A DNA stretch of 64,000 nt from Hymenolepis diminuta (Eukaryota > Platyhelminthes > Cestoda > Cyclophyllidea > Hymenolepididae). Below the pieces are notes generated by a model. The model was not told the origin of the DNA. It ran no database searches and saw only the letters and a list, made by a program, of their open reading frames with translations. Of the stretch, positions 12,936-24,040 are shown in pieces. Every line of letters begins with the position of its first letter. Positions within the stretch are counted from its first letter, which is position 1. The position numbers and the translations under genes were made by a program. Location of the stretch: the NCBI GenBank assembly GCA_900708905.1, contig CAADRB010000010.1, positions 370,316 through 434,315 of the forward strand, read 5' to 3'.

Positions 12936-14313
12936 ATGTATCCATTTGAATGCAAAAACTTAGTCCTCAGTTTGCAAAATGCCGTCTACTTACCACTTAA
13001 TAGACGCCAAGGTATGCAAAATTCCGCTTTCTTCCATTCACTCAACTTATCAGTTACTTATTTGCACATTTTTTCTGTATTCTTTCAGCTCTTGTTCATA
13101 AAATACCCTATCAACTAATGGACTACAAGCAAACATATAGGTGGGATGATTCCATTCCCGATATTCAAGGATTTACAGAAGACATCGACACGTCTCGACT
13201 TTTCTTCCACACATGGGACAATAGAATTTTAATGGTAAAATTCCTTTGGCATAAGGAAGAACACCATGAGGAATGTCAGCGAGGATATTTTTTTTTGCAG
13301 TGCATTTACCAAAGCAGGCCGCTTCTCCAGAAAATTCAAAAGATGAATTTGTGCAAAACTACCGGAGATCTACTGATATTAGTAGATGACGGCCTACAGA
13401 TCTTAGGACATGACGGTAGCCTTCAACCAAACGTATTAATCGGTTTTAATAATTTTTAGGCATTTCAAATAGACTGACTCCCAAAAGGAATGTTGAAATC
13501 ACCCATAATTTCTTGAGTTCAAATTTCGCTCAGGAGCCTTCAAGAGCGGTGCCAGAGTCTTTTCAACCTTCTACACCTCATAATCTGGCTTATTTGGTTT
13601 TTAACAAGAAAAGAATATACAGCCTGAGAGAAAAAGACCTTAATGTTGAACTTTCATGTCGACAGTTGAGAGATATGCCGAACGTGACCCTCGGACATGA
13701 TAGAGGTGGGAAAAGATATTTTAACGCATTGGCGAGTGCGTCAAATTATGATTGTAGTCAAAATTTGCTCGCCTATTTGGCCGTAAGGAAAAAATTTAGT
13801 CTTGTAAATTTTTCCGCCCCTGAAATAGAACTAATCAATTTTGGCGACGCAACAGGACAAAATCACTGCAGCACAATAACATATATTCAATGTCTTCTGA
13901 GAGAAGGTAATGAAAGATACGGGATAATTGTACAAAGAGATAACAAATCTGTAGAAATGTGGGACGATCGTCAACCCCGAAGCCCTTGTCTAATTTTCGA
14001 TTCGCCTTCGCTAACTCGGCCAGCGGTTGAACTACCATTACAATCTATGATAGCGCTCCATCAAATCCTAGAGGAATCCGTAAAGCTCTACTCTCTTCGT
14101 ACTGGAGAATGTGTAAATACTATGAGGTATCCTCAAGGTCAATGCGCTGATTGGTTGCCGCAAATGGTATTTAGAACACCGTGGTTTTATAACGGTAATG
14201 AACCCTGTCCACCTGGTCCAGCAGTTATGATCAGTTTCTCAAGCAAAAGTGAGTATTTCTTTTAGCAATATGGTAATTTCGCGTACCGGTATGTGGTGTT
14301 TTCAGGATTATAA
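12936..14313 (+). CDS. WD40-like protein, possibly DCAF4-like
   Basis: Four exons join in phase: 12936-13011, 13089-13415, 13460-14248 and 14306-14313, with introns of 77, 44 and 57 bp, giving about 399 residues. The ATG at 12936 is the first methionine after an upstream in-frame stop. The C-terminal half has two WD-like blades: one ending SVEMWDDRQP, the other LEESVKLYSLRTGECVNTM, followed by a short run ending in VMISFSSK. This order resembles the last two blades of DCAF4, a substrate receptor for the CUL4-DDB1 ubiquitin ligase, where a KLWDLR blade precedes an IWSLHDARLLRTI blade. The resemblance is weak, and the final DCAF4 strand is missing because the model stops two codons into the last exon. 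WD40 character is moderately supported; the specific family is a guess. Confidence 0.55.
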
Positions 14314-15704
14314 GAATCGAGTATTTCTCTATTTTTGTAATTAATGTAGCATTTGTGATTTGAAATATATACCTGGTAATTTAATGCCGATTTTTATTTC
14401 TTCTCTTCCACCGTTAGATTATTATTGTTACTCACAGTATGATAAATATATTTAAATCTTCCTTGTAAAGCATGTGAACAATGGGATGGAACATTATTTT
14501 AATGCCTGGTCGGGGTCTGTTAGTACAGTTGCTTAGAACTCAATGAAAGAGAGAAAGAGATAAGATTTAGTCTAATAACTAGACCAGAGCAGACCAAATT
14601 TTCTGATAAATTAAGTTTCTGATACACAAGATTTGGATTTGTCGAATTATGACCGATAAGAGATGACTGAACCGATCAAATGTGACGGAATATGATTGTC
14701 AGACAATGATGAATATTGGTTGATTTCGCCATATCTTGATCTGCTATGGTTATGACGTGAAGGTGACATGTCGATTATAAGGGACGAAACTGCACTTCTA
14801 GTGCACGCCAAGCCATTGCTTTGCTTTGTCTTCCTTTCAGTTATCTAGCTCAGTAGAGGGTAACTGAGGTAACTGAGAAGAAGCAAAATGTAAACTCCAA
14901 GAACTTCTAAGTTAAACTTTGCAGGAATTAGTCAACAGGAATAACAGATAATCACACTTCTCAAATAAGAGTGCCAAGAGTTGTGAGTAGACAAAAATAT
15001 TTTGCAGAATCCATGGTAAAAATTTCAGAAAGGGAGACAGATTGCGGAAAGAGGATGTGAAGAATGGACACATAGAGAATATGAGAAGCCTTCAGCTTGT
15101 ATATTACTACGTGAGCAGCAGATGATGTATTTGTGTGTGAAATGAGGATAATATTAGTCAAACAAAGGCGGGGAGAAAAGCTGTGCATTCTACATGACGA
15201 CTAGATGACCTCTGTTTGAAAGTGCTTAGAGCTTGGTAAATTTCTAGGGACGTCGTGGAGACGTTATGAAAACTCATGCGAATTAATAACTTATTAACCA
15301 GGCTTGGATAGAAAGCTAATGCCATTGTGATTGCATTCTTTGCTAGGTATTCGCACAAAGTATAGAGGTAATCCCTCAACCTCATTTGATTTTCAGATTC
15401 CCTCGTTGTATTTAGCTCAATGCTTTATTAATATTTATGGCAGTGAAATTTAGGCCTTTACAAGTTTTGACCTTAGGTTAGCTTTTAATGAGAAGCAGCA
15501 GTGCAGTATGGTAAATAAAAAATTGAGGGTCAATTTGGGGTATATTTTGAAAAAGTAGAGCTAATCTCAAGTAAATAAACTTTTATAATCTGACAGAGAT
15601 ATCTCCTTAAAGGCTAACTGGGGAGCAACAACCTTTCCCGAACCATAAAAACGAGCATGTAGAGGATGATCACAAAGGAAGAAAGCTGAATTTCACGCCT
15701 TAAT

Positions 15705-15790
15705 TAAATACGTGGCAGTTTGTAAAGACTAAAATAAAGCACGCTTAGGGAGGCAATCTGTTTTACCTCCTTTGTGATCCCTTCTGTGAC
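15705..15790 (+). repeat. Repeat pair D, copy 1
   Basis: Aligns with 22655-22745. Both have a GTGGCA block, a TAAAATAAAGCACG or TAAAATACAGCACA block, then AGGGAGGC followed by a TCTG-TTT-CTCC stretch. Class unknown. Confidence 0.45.
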
Positions 15791-15803
15791 CCTATAAACT
15801 GAG

Positions 15804-15822
15804 TATATATATATATATATAT
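15804..15822. repeat. (TA)n microsatellite
   Basis: Uninterrupted TA dinucleotide run of about 19 bp between GAG and GAGTAATC. Confidence 0.9.
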
Positions 15823-16350
15823 GAGTAATCATGTGGCGGCTACAATGAAATCAATAGTCAACATTAAGGACGATAGGATGAACTTGAAGTAAGTCGCAGA
15901 ATTTGCATTTCCCATTCTAAGACAAAACATTTCCTCTGACGTGTTGACTCATGCCAATCTGTTATTACAAGATTGAACGAATGACCTAGACCCAGTAAGT
16001 CAAGTGTGTTTTAATCTTAAAACATGTTCACGTTGCCATGACTATTTTGATCAATATCTTTATAAATGCTACTACCTTTTGTATAAGTAGCCATTTCATT
16101 GTTTCCTATGCTTCATTGATAATTATTTTCACACGTGATGTAAATTTTGCAACTATTATATGATTTGGAATACCTCTCATTATAGGCTAATTTATCAACT
16201 TTCTGTTAAGACTCAAATATATATTTGTCTCTGCAGATGTTTCCGCACCGCTGTGGTAATTCTCCGGTAGTTTCCATAATTTATTCTTTCAATGCCGCTA
16301 AACAGCATAGTTTAGCTGATCTGCTGACAGACGGCTGATCTATTAACTTC

Positions 16351-16600
16351 TATAGCCAGCAGATGTCAATCAACACTTATAAGATCTCGGTAACAGCAAC
16401 CCACGCAGAGGTCTAGGTATGAGTTTGCACATAAGTACCTACATAGATGCTAACATCACGTGGAGACATCTACAACCAGATATGACTGATATCTCACAAA
16501 GAAATGTTAGTATATCAACCGAATTTGTTTATCAATAAATTTGAGTGGCCTTCCAGACCACCTCTCAACTGATCTAGCGACATAAGTCACCTAACTTATT
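16351..16600 (-). repeat. Dispersed repeat A, copy 3 (inverted, diverged)
   Basis: Begins TATAGCCAGCAGATGTC, the reverse complement of the end of repeat A. Near the far end it has a ...GTGGCC...ACCACCTC...CTGATC... block matching the inverted GGAGGTGGC region of copies 1 and 2. Clearly more diverged than either. Confidence 0.5.
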
Positions 16601-17339
16601 CGAGTTATGTGGCCCGGGTCCACATTATATTATAAACCCTAATAAGTATGTGAAAACCACAGACAATGTCGAGATTAACTGCAGTTTATGCACAACGACA
16701 CATCCATTTCCTGAACGTTTTTTTATTAAGGCTTTATGAATAAAATCACTGCAACTGGACACCTTTCCACCATCAACGCCATCAGTAATTGGGATTTTTA
16801 TGACTTCAAGGGTAGACATACATTACTGTTAATGGTCTCTTTAAAAATTTACACAATATTCCAATTTCCTCGGCATTTTGTTAGGTAGAGTCAGTGAATT
16901 CGAGTCGGAAAAATTCTACATTTACTTGACGAGTCTCTAGAAATAATATTCACATGATTTAAATCCATAAATGTATTTACACGCTACTTTGATTTCCGTG
17001 GCATTTTTCTGACCGCATTTCCTGGTACTGCAAATACATGTTCTTAATGTTTGATTCACTGAAAAGTGGAAAAGTGATTTACTCTACGGATTTACTGTCA
17101 GATGGCACTTTTAATGAATATTTGAAGAGTCTAAGGAGAGACGATTTTTGAAATCGTCGTTTTTTTACAAATCGTTGTATTTGTCAAGTCTCCATATTAG
17201 TTGACACCAAGAAGTCAATAGAAGGCTCTGAACGCATTGGCTGACAACTTTGTTTGTTATTGATCGATTTTTACCCTATTTCCTATTTTAATAAATATTT
17301 TGTTGAAACTAATAATAATAATTTCCCAGCCCATTTGGA

Positions 17340-17530
17340 ATAGCGTTTACTAACTCCTATCTTTTGTAGAGAGTGGCATCATAGAGCCTCCCTGATGAGA
17401 TATTCGAATTCTGCCAACCTGAATTAATCAGTGCGGTTGGCCATTTCGCTCACTGAGTGTGCGCTGATGGGAATCGAACTCACGAATTCTGAAATCTCAG
17501 GCGCGTTAAGACTAATAGAATATTATATGA
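17340..17530 (-). repeat. tRNA-derived SINE, copy 2
   Basis: On the minus strand the head contains GTGAGTTCGATTCCCAT, an almost canonical tRNA T-arm and B box with loop TTCGATT. The body contains GGGAGGCTCTATGATGCC, matching the shared SINE tail. Orientation is the same as copy 1. Confidence 0.65.
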
Positions 17531-18243
17531 CAGGTTCCATAACCAGCCTTTAAATCTACATCCTAAACACAAATCAGAAACGATTAGAAATTAAGAGGTT
17601 CTAATAACAACACTGACCTACACGCCGGTAACCAAACACTTGTGGAAATACCTCCGATAAGATATATTTGTAAGCACTAAAAATACTGAGTGCGTAAGAC
17701 TTATGGGCGCACCTTACACACTTTTAGAGAAACAGAAAACAATACTTTTAATGACAGAAACTTACAATTTCTAATAACAAAACAAATAAACATAATACCT
17801 ATTAACCTAGGTTTTACTCTATACATCCTCCTTCGGCTTCTATCACCCACTCAGTTCCAGTCCGAAAGCGGCCGACTGCTAGCTTTCATCAGGTGTAGTC
17901 CTTATTCATGTCCTCCATTCCTCGGGTTATTGCTTTCATCAGAGAGGAGGATTTGGTATTATGGGGATGCTTATTAACTTCCTCCTCAACCACACCTCAC
18001 CCTACCGCGTCCCACACGTAATAATCAAAAGGATTCAAATCTGGTGAGTAGTTAGGAGGCGACCACAAGTTTGGTGCAGTGTGACACGATGATGAAAATT
18101 CTCGGCTATCCATCCAATCCTGGATTTCGAGAGGCTTATGGAATGGAGCCGAATCCCGTTGGAGGACATAGAGTCTTCCTCCATTGGCTGCGTTGTCTAT
18201 TCGAGGCGGCTTAACCACAGTGCTTTGAAGTGTCTCCACATAG

Positions 18244-18296
18244 GCATTTGCATCTGCATCTGCATCTGCATCTGCACCTGCATCCGCATCTGCATT
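18244..18296 (-). repeat. (GCATCT)n hexamer array inside the transposase relic
   Basis: About eight imperfect GCATCT units. On the minus strand they encode alternating Ala-Asp (ADADAGADADAD), with GCACCT and GCATCC variants. The array interrupts the normally compact stretch between the GLRVNA and AYVE motifs. Confidence 0.85.
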
Positions 18297-18783
18297 GACT
18301 CTAAGGCCCTGTAGAGATAATTGAGAAGTCATGATGTGTTCCACCCTCACTGCTAGCAACACCGAAAACCATCACTGTTGCTGAAAACTTCGTGCGCATG
18401 CATAACAATTGGAAATTTAGTGAGGTCCGTCCACACATACCCACCTACCATTTCTTCGATTGACTTTTTCATCCTGGTGGAAGTTTTGCTCCCCTTGCTC
18501 GAAGAAAAACCAAGCACACTCCTCTCCTTCTAGGTGCTTCAATTTCTTTAAGGGTCGCTTTGCAAGCATTAGACAATTCTCTTGAGTTGTTCGTGTCCAC
18601 ATAAACTGACGACCTCGCCTAAGAACCTATGATTTGTATCCGAGGTCTTGACGGACAACATTCCTTATCTATTCCTGTTCCTCCAGACACTTGGAGATGT
18701 TTGGCAAGATGTCGTGCATTGACATCTCAGGATTTTTGTCCATCATACCATGCACTCTTTTCACAAACTCACGTGTTCTGAAT

Positions 18784-18815
18784 GAGTGAGTGAGTGAGTG
18801 AGTGAGTGGGTGAGC
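18784..18815 (+). repeat. (GTGA)n microsatellite in the transposase relic
   Basis: Tandem GTGA run of about 30 bp. It encodes a spurious LTHSLTHS stretch on the minus strand of the transposase pseudogene. Confidence 0.85.
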
Positions 18816-19439
18816 AGAGCGTTGACAATGCTCTTTTCTTTTCCTCGTGGCGGCCAATGTATCTCCATCGTTTTCATTCAGCTCCCTTCTAACATTGCAA
18901 ACGAAAGATGTGGCGTCTTATAGAAATCTTTCAATTTCTGAACTCCTGCGTTTTGCCTTTATAGACACACTATGACAGCGTGTCTTTTCATTGCATTAGG
19001 TATAGTGGTATTTGCAAAGGGATCTTCTGGTATAAAAGATACATAAATTATTACCGGGTTAATATCAAAACTTAAAGTGTCCTCAGATACTTTACGCACC
19101 ATGTACATAAAAATTTTTTAAAGAGTAGAGACTTCAAAAACGCTAAACGAGTGCATTCGGGTAATAATATCTACAAGTTCTACTAATTACTATTTAAACG
19201 CAAATTAACTTTTACGTGAAGGGAATGTATTAAACTTCACCTTGAGTTAACTCTAATGAGCTCCGTTGTGTTAAAGTCACGCAAGCCCGTATAATCCTGC
19301 TAGAATCTTTGCTATAATATGAAAAATGACCTAGCAATAAATCGCAAATTACTGTACTGACGGGAGTGGCGCCACAATGCGCTTTTACCTCATCTTTTAC
19401 CTCTTTATAAAGTTCACTTGCTCTATTATAAAGTTAAAA

Positions 19440-19680
19440 CCGCCCAGACCGCCGTACGAAGAGAAGTTAGAAGATTTGCAACTCAAATGACGGTTTTTTA
19501 CGGAGAAAATTAATTTGCTCTTTTTGGATTGGATATTTGATAAATGATTGACTGTCTGGTCGAAATACAATCACGGGACAAGTCCTTCTCTGACGGTGTG
19601 AAGTGTGAGCATAGACATCCAATAATCGATTTGGATTCCTAATGAAATGAAAAGGAGCACTTCCAAATGGGGAAGCCATA
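19440..19680 (+). repeat. Dispersed repeat C, copy 2
   Basis: Shares GAAGATTTGCAACTCAAA, GGATTGGATATTTGATAAAT, TGATTGACTGTCTGG and CTGACGGTGTGA with copies at 20745 and 49030. Short frames here are shadows of the repeat. Confidence 0.6.
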
Positions 19681-20394
19681 AAGGCCTTAGAAACAAATCA
19701 GGGCCAATTGTAACTTAGGTTACGCGGTAATCACTGATCTCAGGGTAGAAATTCCGTTATTTGACTATCTGTCTTCCCTTCTTCCCTAAATAGTACATAG
19801 GAAGCTACATACCTCTTGACCAAATTCGTACCTCTAATACAAATTTTTGAATCTATGAGCACTATAAAACCATAAAAGTGATTACGAAGCATCTGTTACC
19901 AATTGCTATTTTGATTGGACAATTTGTACGTCCTACATAATTGTATCTACTATCCCGCAACTACAGTTTAAAAATGGAAAAGAAGAGTAAAATTATAAAA
20001 TACCTTTATTGTTTTCGCCTACAGCAAGCCAAAAAAATCCCTATTGCGATTAATATAACAATAGCGATGATACAGGCAAGTTTGTCAGGGGTGAAAATAT
20101 ATCCAAGTATTGACATTACCAACGGATCGACTTAGAAATTAATGCCAGTGAACGCAGGTTGTATATTTAAATTCTGACGAGTATTTTGAATTGCAATTGA
20201 GTTAAATGAATTTTAGGATGTTGACTAAAGCACACTGATTCTCTTTGATAACGTTCCTCTTTCGAAAGCGATTACAGTTCGCTTTCTAGAAAGTGTATTA
20301 TTAGATATTTGCTTTCTGCTTTAGAAAGAAAGTAGTTTCAACTTGTGCTAGCCAAAACCATTAAGGAAAATGTTAACAGCACTTGATTTCGGTG

Positions 20395-20530
20395 GTGGGA
20401 AGGTATCTTGGAGCCTCACTAGTGAGAAATTTGCCTTCTACTGCCCTTATTTTGATCAGTGCGGTTGACCCCACATAGCTGGTTGTGCAGTAACAGTTAT
20501 TGAACTTGCCATCTCTGACTAATACTTGAA
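20395..20530 (-). repeat. tRNA-derived SINE, copy 3
   Basis: Contains GGAGCCTCACTAGTGAGAA and GATCAGTGCGGTTGACC, both present in copy 2 at 17340. The tRNA head is poorly preserved. Confidence 0.55.
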
Positions 20531-20744
20531 CTGGTTCCTCGGTTATTTGAAATAAGATCGTGTGTAATTAGCTTATAAAGAATGCCTAACACTCATCGTG
20601 GAATAAAAAATGGCATTCTGAGGTTTGTTCATAAATAGGATTCCGTTTTCAAGGTCTCCTTTAGGTTTTTTCTTGTCCGACCACCTTTTAAAAATATAAT
20701 TAATATTAATAGAATAGTTTTATAGCACTCAGTTGTTCTTTATA

Positions 20745-20945
20745 ATGCTTCCGTTACTCAGACCCCAGGAAGAAGAAAAATACAAAGGTCGGTTTCGCAA
20801 TTAGGGAATTTAATTATATAGGATTGGATATGTAATAAATGATTGGTTGCCTGGTTGTCCAATAATTGCAGCGAAGGATTATTTACTGGCGGTGTGAGAG
20901 CAGAAATTCAATAGTCGAGGAATGGAGCATGTGGGTGCACCGAAA
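20745..20945 (+). repeat. Dispersed repeat C, copy 3
   Basis: CCGTTACTCAGACCCCAGG, GGATTGGATATGTAATAAAT, GATTGGTTGCCTGG, CCAATAATTGCAGC and CTGGCGGTGTGAGAG align in order with 19440 and 49030. About 200 bp. Confidence 0.6.
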
Positions 20946-22654
20946 GTATTCGAGTAAGCTTCCAAACAGTAATGATTTGTACTTTATGATTACGATACGT
21001 AACTGTATTAGTTCTCTCACCTATCTACTGATGATCTGTCGACCTTCAGCTTTTTATAGATAGCGCAAACTTTTACTAAATTAAATTGCAGGTTTCTAAC
21101 ATCCGATAACCAGAACAGTATACAAGTTTGATATACTGATTTATTTGTGTTTGAAAAGAGGAAATCATCGATACAATAAATGGATTCTAGACAAAGGAAA
21201 TCAGTTGTTGATTGTCAGTCGCGGTAACTTTGGCCAAATACGGCTACCTCTTAAATAGTTTATATCTAATTTCCCTAAAGTTATATTTAACAACGTCTGG
21301 TATAGTCTGTAAAGTCTAAAAACCCCATTAATATTCACCAATATTAATATACAAGGTTAACCGGGTAGATATATTAGAAGTCTAGAACTTGAGAAGGTCA
21401 ACTCTTTATTAGGCACAAGTAAAGAATTATTATGGAAGGAAAAAAGGCCACTTTTAATTATAGTATCATAATCGTTGGGTTGACTGTCCAGTCTCAAATA
21501 GTCACTTTATAAGGTGAGCCTAAAAGATTCATCATTAGTTAACAGTCAAAGACCCCAGTCAATATTGACCTCAATGATCAAAAAACTGGATCAGAAGATC
21601 ATAATGCCCCCGACTCCATTTTAAAAATAGACGACTGTTTCTGTGTGTCTGATTTTAAAAACTCATATTCAATTGTTTTGATGAAAACAGAGAAAAGTAA
21701 GACAGCTTTAAACTCGTTCAAAAGTATGGTAGACAAGCACTGGAATAGGGGATGAAATGATAAGAAAAATATAGGCTAGTATTCGCGCAGTTAATAATTA
21801 CCTCCAATTTGTCTACTGATATGTTAAAGGTGGACAAGTGATGAATAAAATGATGTATAATCTGGGATTTCGAAATCCCCCACAATATTTTGATTGAACT
21901 AAAACATGATTTCGTAGTGACCTTGTGAAATCCTCACAGTCAGCCATTCTGTTGGTTTTTTTCTTTTCTTGAATCAAATTTTTAGCTTAGAATTCTCACT
22001 CCTCTTTTTCCTTTCTATAATTTATCCTATATTTACTCACTTTTTGGGGTTATTTTTACATGCCATGTGGCAAATAACCTTCCTTCTGGCACAAGCATTC
22101 GCATCACCTCCTCCAACTTCCTTCTATCTGGGTTCCGAAGTGTACTAAAGAAGATAGAACCTTACCAGACATCTCTTCCTTAGCCTCTACAAAAGAGCTT
22201 TCTCTCAAAAAAATTATCTACCGATTTGATTCCTTCTAGATAACCTGAAAGTAATTGGGAGTCATCATTTTATAGTGGTTCCAATCTTTTCAATGAATTA
22301 CGTTTTGGTATTACTCTTTCATCTATTAATGTTCGAAAAAAGCTTTTCTAAAGGGAACAATTTTAAAAGAATTTTTCGACTTATAATACCGATAGTTTAC
22401 TGAAAGGGATAATAGATTCTTATACGTCGAAAGAGTGCTTAAATTTACCAGCTAACTTCATTTAATTGTTTAGATCAAAGAGAACTTCACCCTCTAAATA
22501 TTAAACCTTTAAAAACGTAAACAGAGCGTAATATTGACTTCGGAATAATAGATCAGAGTTAAGATAGAATGGTGGTGTAGTGGACGATCTCAGAGAAAGG
22601 AGAGTGGAGGAAGTGTGGTAGGAAGGAGAGCTGGGTTATACGTCTAAATTACGT

Positions 22655-22745
22655 TTTTAACAGTGGCATTGTGTGTAAAAGCTAAAATACAGCACACGCA
22701 GGGAGGCTGTCTGATTTGTCTCCTTCTGGAGTCACTCTTGTAGTT
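22655..22745 (+). repeat. Repeat pair D, copy 2
   Basis: Counterpart of 15705-15790. The AGCTAAAATACAGCACAC and CAGGGAGGC blocks are conserved in the same order. Confidence 0.45.
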
Positions 22746-23959
22746 GTCTAGGCTGAGCAGATCTATGAATCAGCGTGTGCAGATGCTGCGAACTTATTAA
22801 AGGATTGATCAAAGCAGTTATTCGTTTAGTTCTCTTTAAAAAAAATCGACTTCTTTTCCATTTCTCTAGATTTTGAGTTCAAACCAATTAAGCTTAACAT
22901 TAATGAACAGAATGATTAAAATCTGACTCTGCGTTTTAAATATCTGACAATGCAAAGTTTAAATATTCTGTCTGCGATTATAAAATTAATTAGATATTTT
23001 TAAAATATCGAGAGCATTTGGAAATAATCTTAGTTCAATTCCTGTCAACAGTCTAATTTAAAGAAATTGATGTCCTTTATCGAACGCATAAATAAATGGC
23101 ATTTTCGACATTGGAAAAACAAAAACAACAATGACAAGGTAGAAGTATTTCAAAACCACATAACTTAACCTCCTTAATTCCAAATTAGAAAATACGTGTT
23201 AAAAGTATGAGTACCGGAGGACCGTTGAATGCGTAATGAAATCAAAAAATTCAATGTAATTCAGTCAATATCTCAAAAAGTGACATAAATTTATCACAAA
23301 GTAAAAATTTCTTTTCGGAACTTAAAAATTAATCTCCCGTCCACATTTGTCTTAGTTTCGGATCTACACATCACCAATGCTAAAAACTGGAGATTTAGAT
23401 TGGCCTCGAGGTACGGCTTTTATTAATTTATTTAATATTGAGATTATATTAATAAATGTATATATTATCAGCCAAATTTTCTTTTTGAGTTCCTTTGTAC
23501 TCATAACTGTTGGGAAGTTTAGTAAGCTAGGTTTCATAATGAATTTAAAACTCCTATTAGCCATTATGCCCTTTGTTTTATTATCCTCACATTTCGTTTT
23601 ACTTAGTATTGACAATATATTGGTGATTGACTTCCTATCTGACGCAGTTTTTTGAGAACCTTATACGTTAAAGATCTGTTAGAGAATAGCTCATATATTT
23701 AAGAAATTCTTTAAGGCACTGGTATCAATTTAAAAGACTAAATCGGAGCTTCTTTTTAATAATTTGATATAAAGTCCCAAATTCGTAACAGCTCAGGTGA
23801 CTAAACTTCTCCATCAACCTGAAGCGACCTTCTCGTAATGTATTGGAGATTACGGGCAAAGTCTTAGAAAACCTCAGAGGTAACATATCTTTACTTGTTT
23901 GCTTGGTACTATGTTTCAATTAAAACTGATCAGATAGAAAAAACTAAATGCACTCATCC

Positions 23960-24040
23960 TCAGGCCACTGTACCTCAAAGGGGAGTTATCATATGGTCCG
24001 GCACTAGAAGCCCGGATACCACTCAGCTAACCTGGCTCTG
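23960..24040 (-). repeat. tRNA-like element with exact A box
   Basis: The minus strand reads CCAGGTTAGCTGAGTGG, containing a perfect pol III A box (TRGCNNAGTGG). It is followed by a hairpin in which CCGG pairs with CCGG around GCTTCTAGTG. I see no convincing B box or closed acceptor stem, so this is a tRNA-derived fragment or SINE head, not a tRNA gene. Confidence 0.4.

Larger units (their letters stand above)
14314..16350. other. Intergenic with low-complexity and repeat blocks
   Basis: No supported gene. Two overlapping minus-strand frames at 14961-15385 have no recognisable domain and look like chance. A (TA)n run sits at 15804-15822, and one member of repeat pair D lies at about 15705-15790. 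Confidence 0.4.
17994..18872 (-). pseudogene. Dead Tc1/mariner-superfamily transposase (DD37D type)
   Basis: Three broken frames on the minus strand read in order as one transposase: RTREFVKRVHGMMDKNPEMS, then NCLMLAKRPLKKLKHLEGE and NFHQDEKVNRRNGRW, then a C-terminal part with LYVLQRDSAPFHKP and SPDLNPFDYYVW. Second and third catalytic aspartates remain in QRDSAP and DLNPFD. The first, normally in a SDEKNF-type motif, has become FEQGEQNF, so the copy is catalytically dead. In-frame stops, frameshifts and two microsatellite expansions (AD repeats and LTHS repeats) confirm decay. The DLNP-x-D-YYVW ending indicates the DD37D (maT-like) group rather than DD34E Tc1. No terminal inverted repeats were identified. 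Confidence 0.8.

Noticed and set aside
14961..15385. Two overlapping minus-strand frames, considered as a reverse-transcriptase remnant
   Set aside because: No RT motif (no YxDD-type signature) and no repeat relatives in the window.
23364..23655. Hydrophobic frames on both strands, considered as a small membrane protein
   Set aside because: Frames on both strands of an AT-rich stretch are expected by chance; no splice or conservation evidence.
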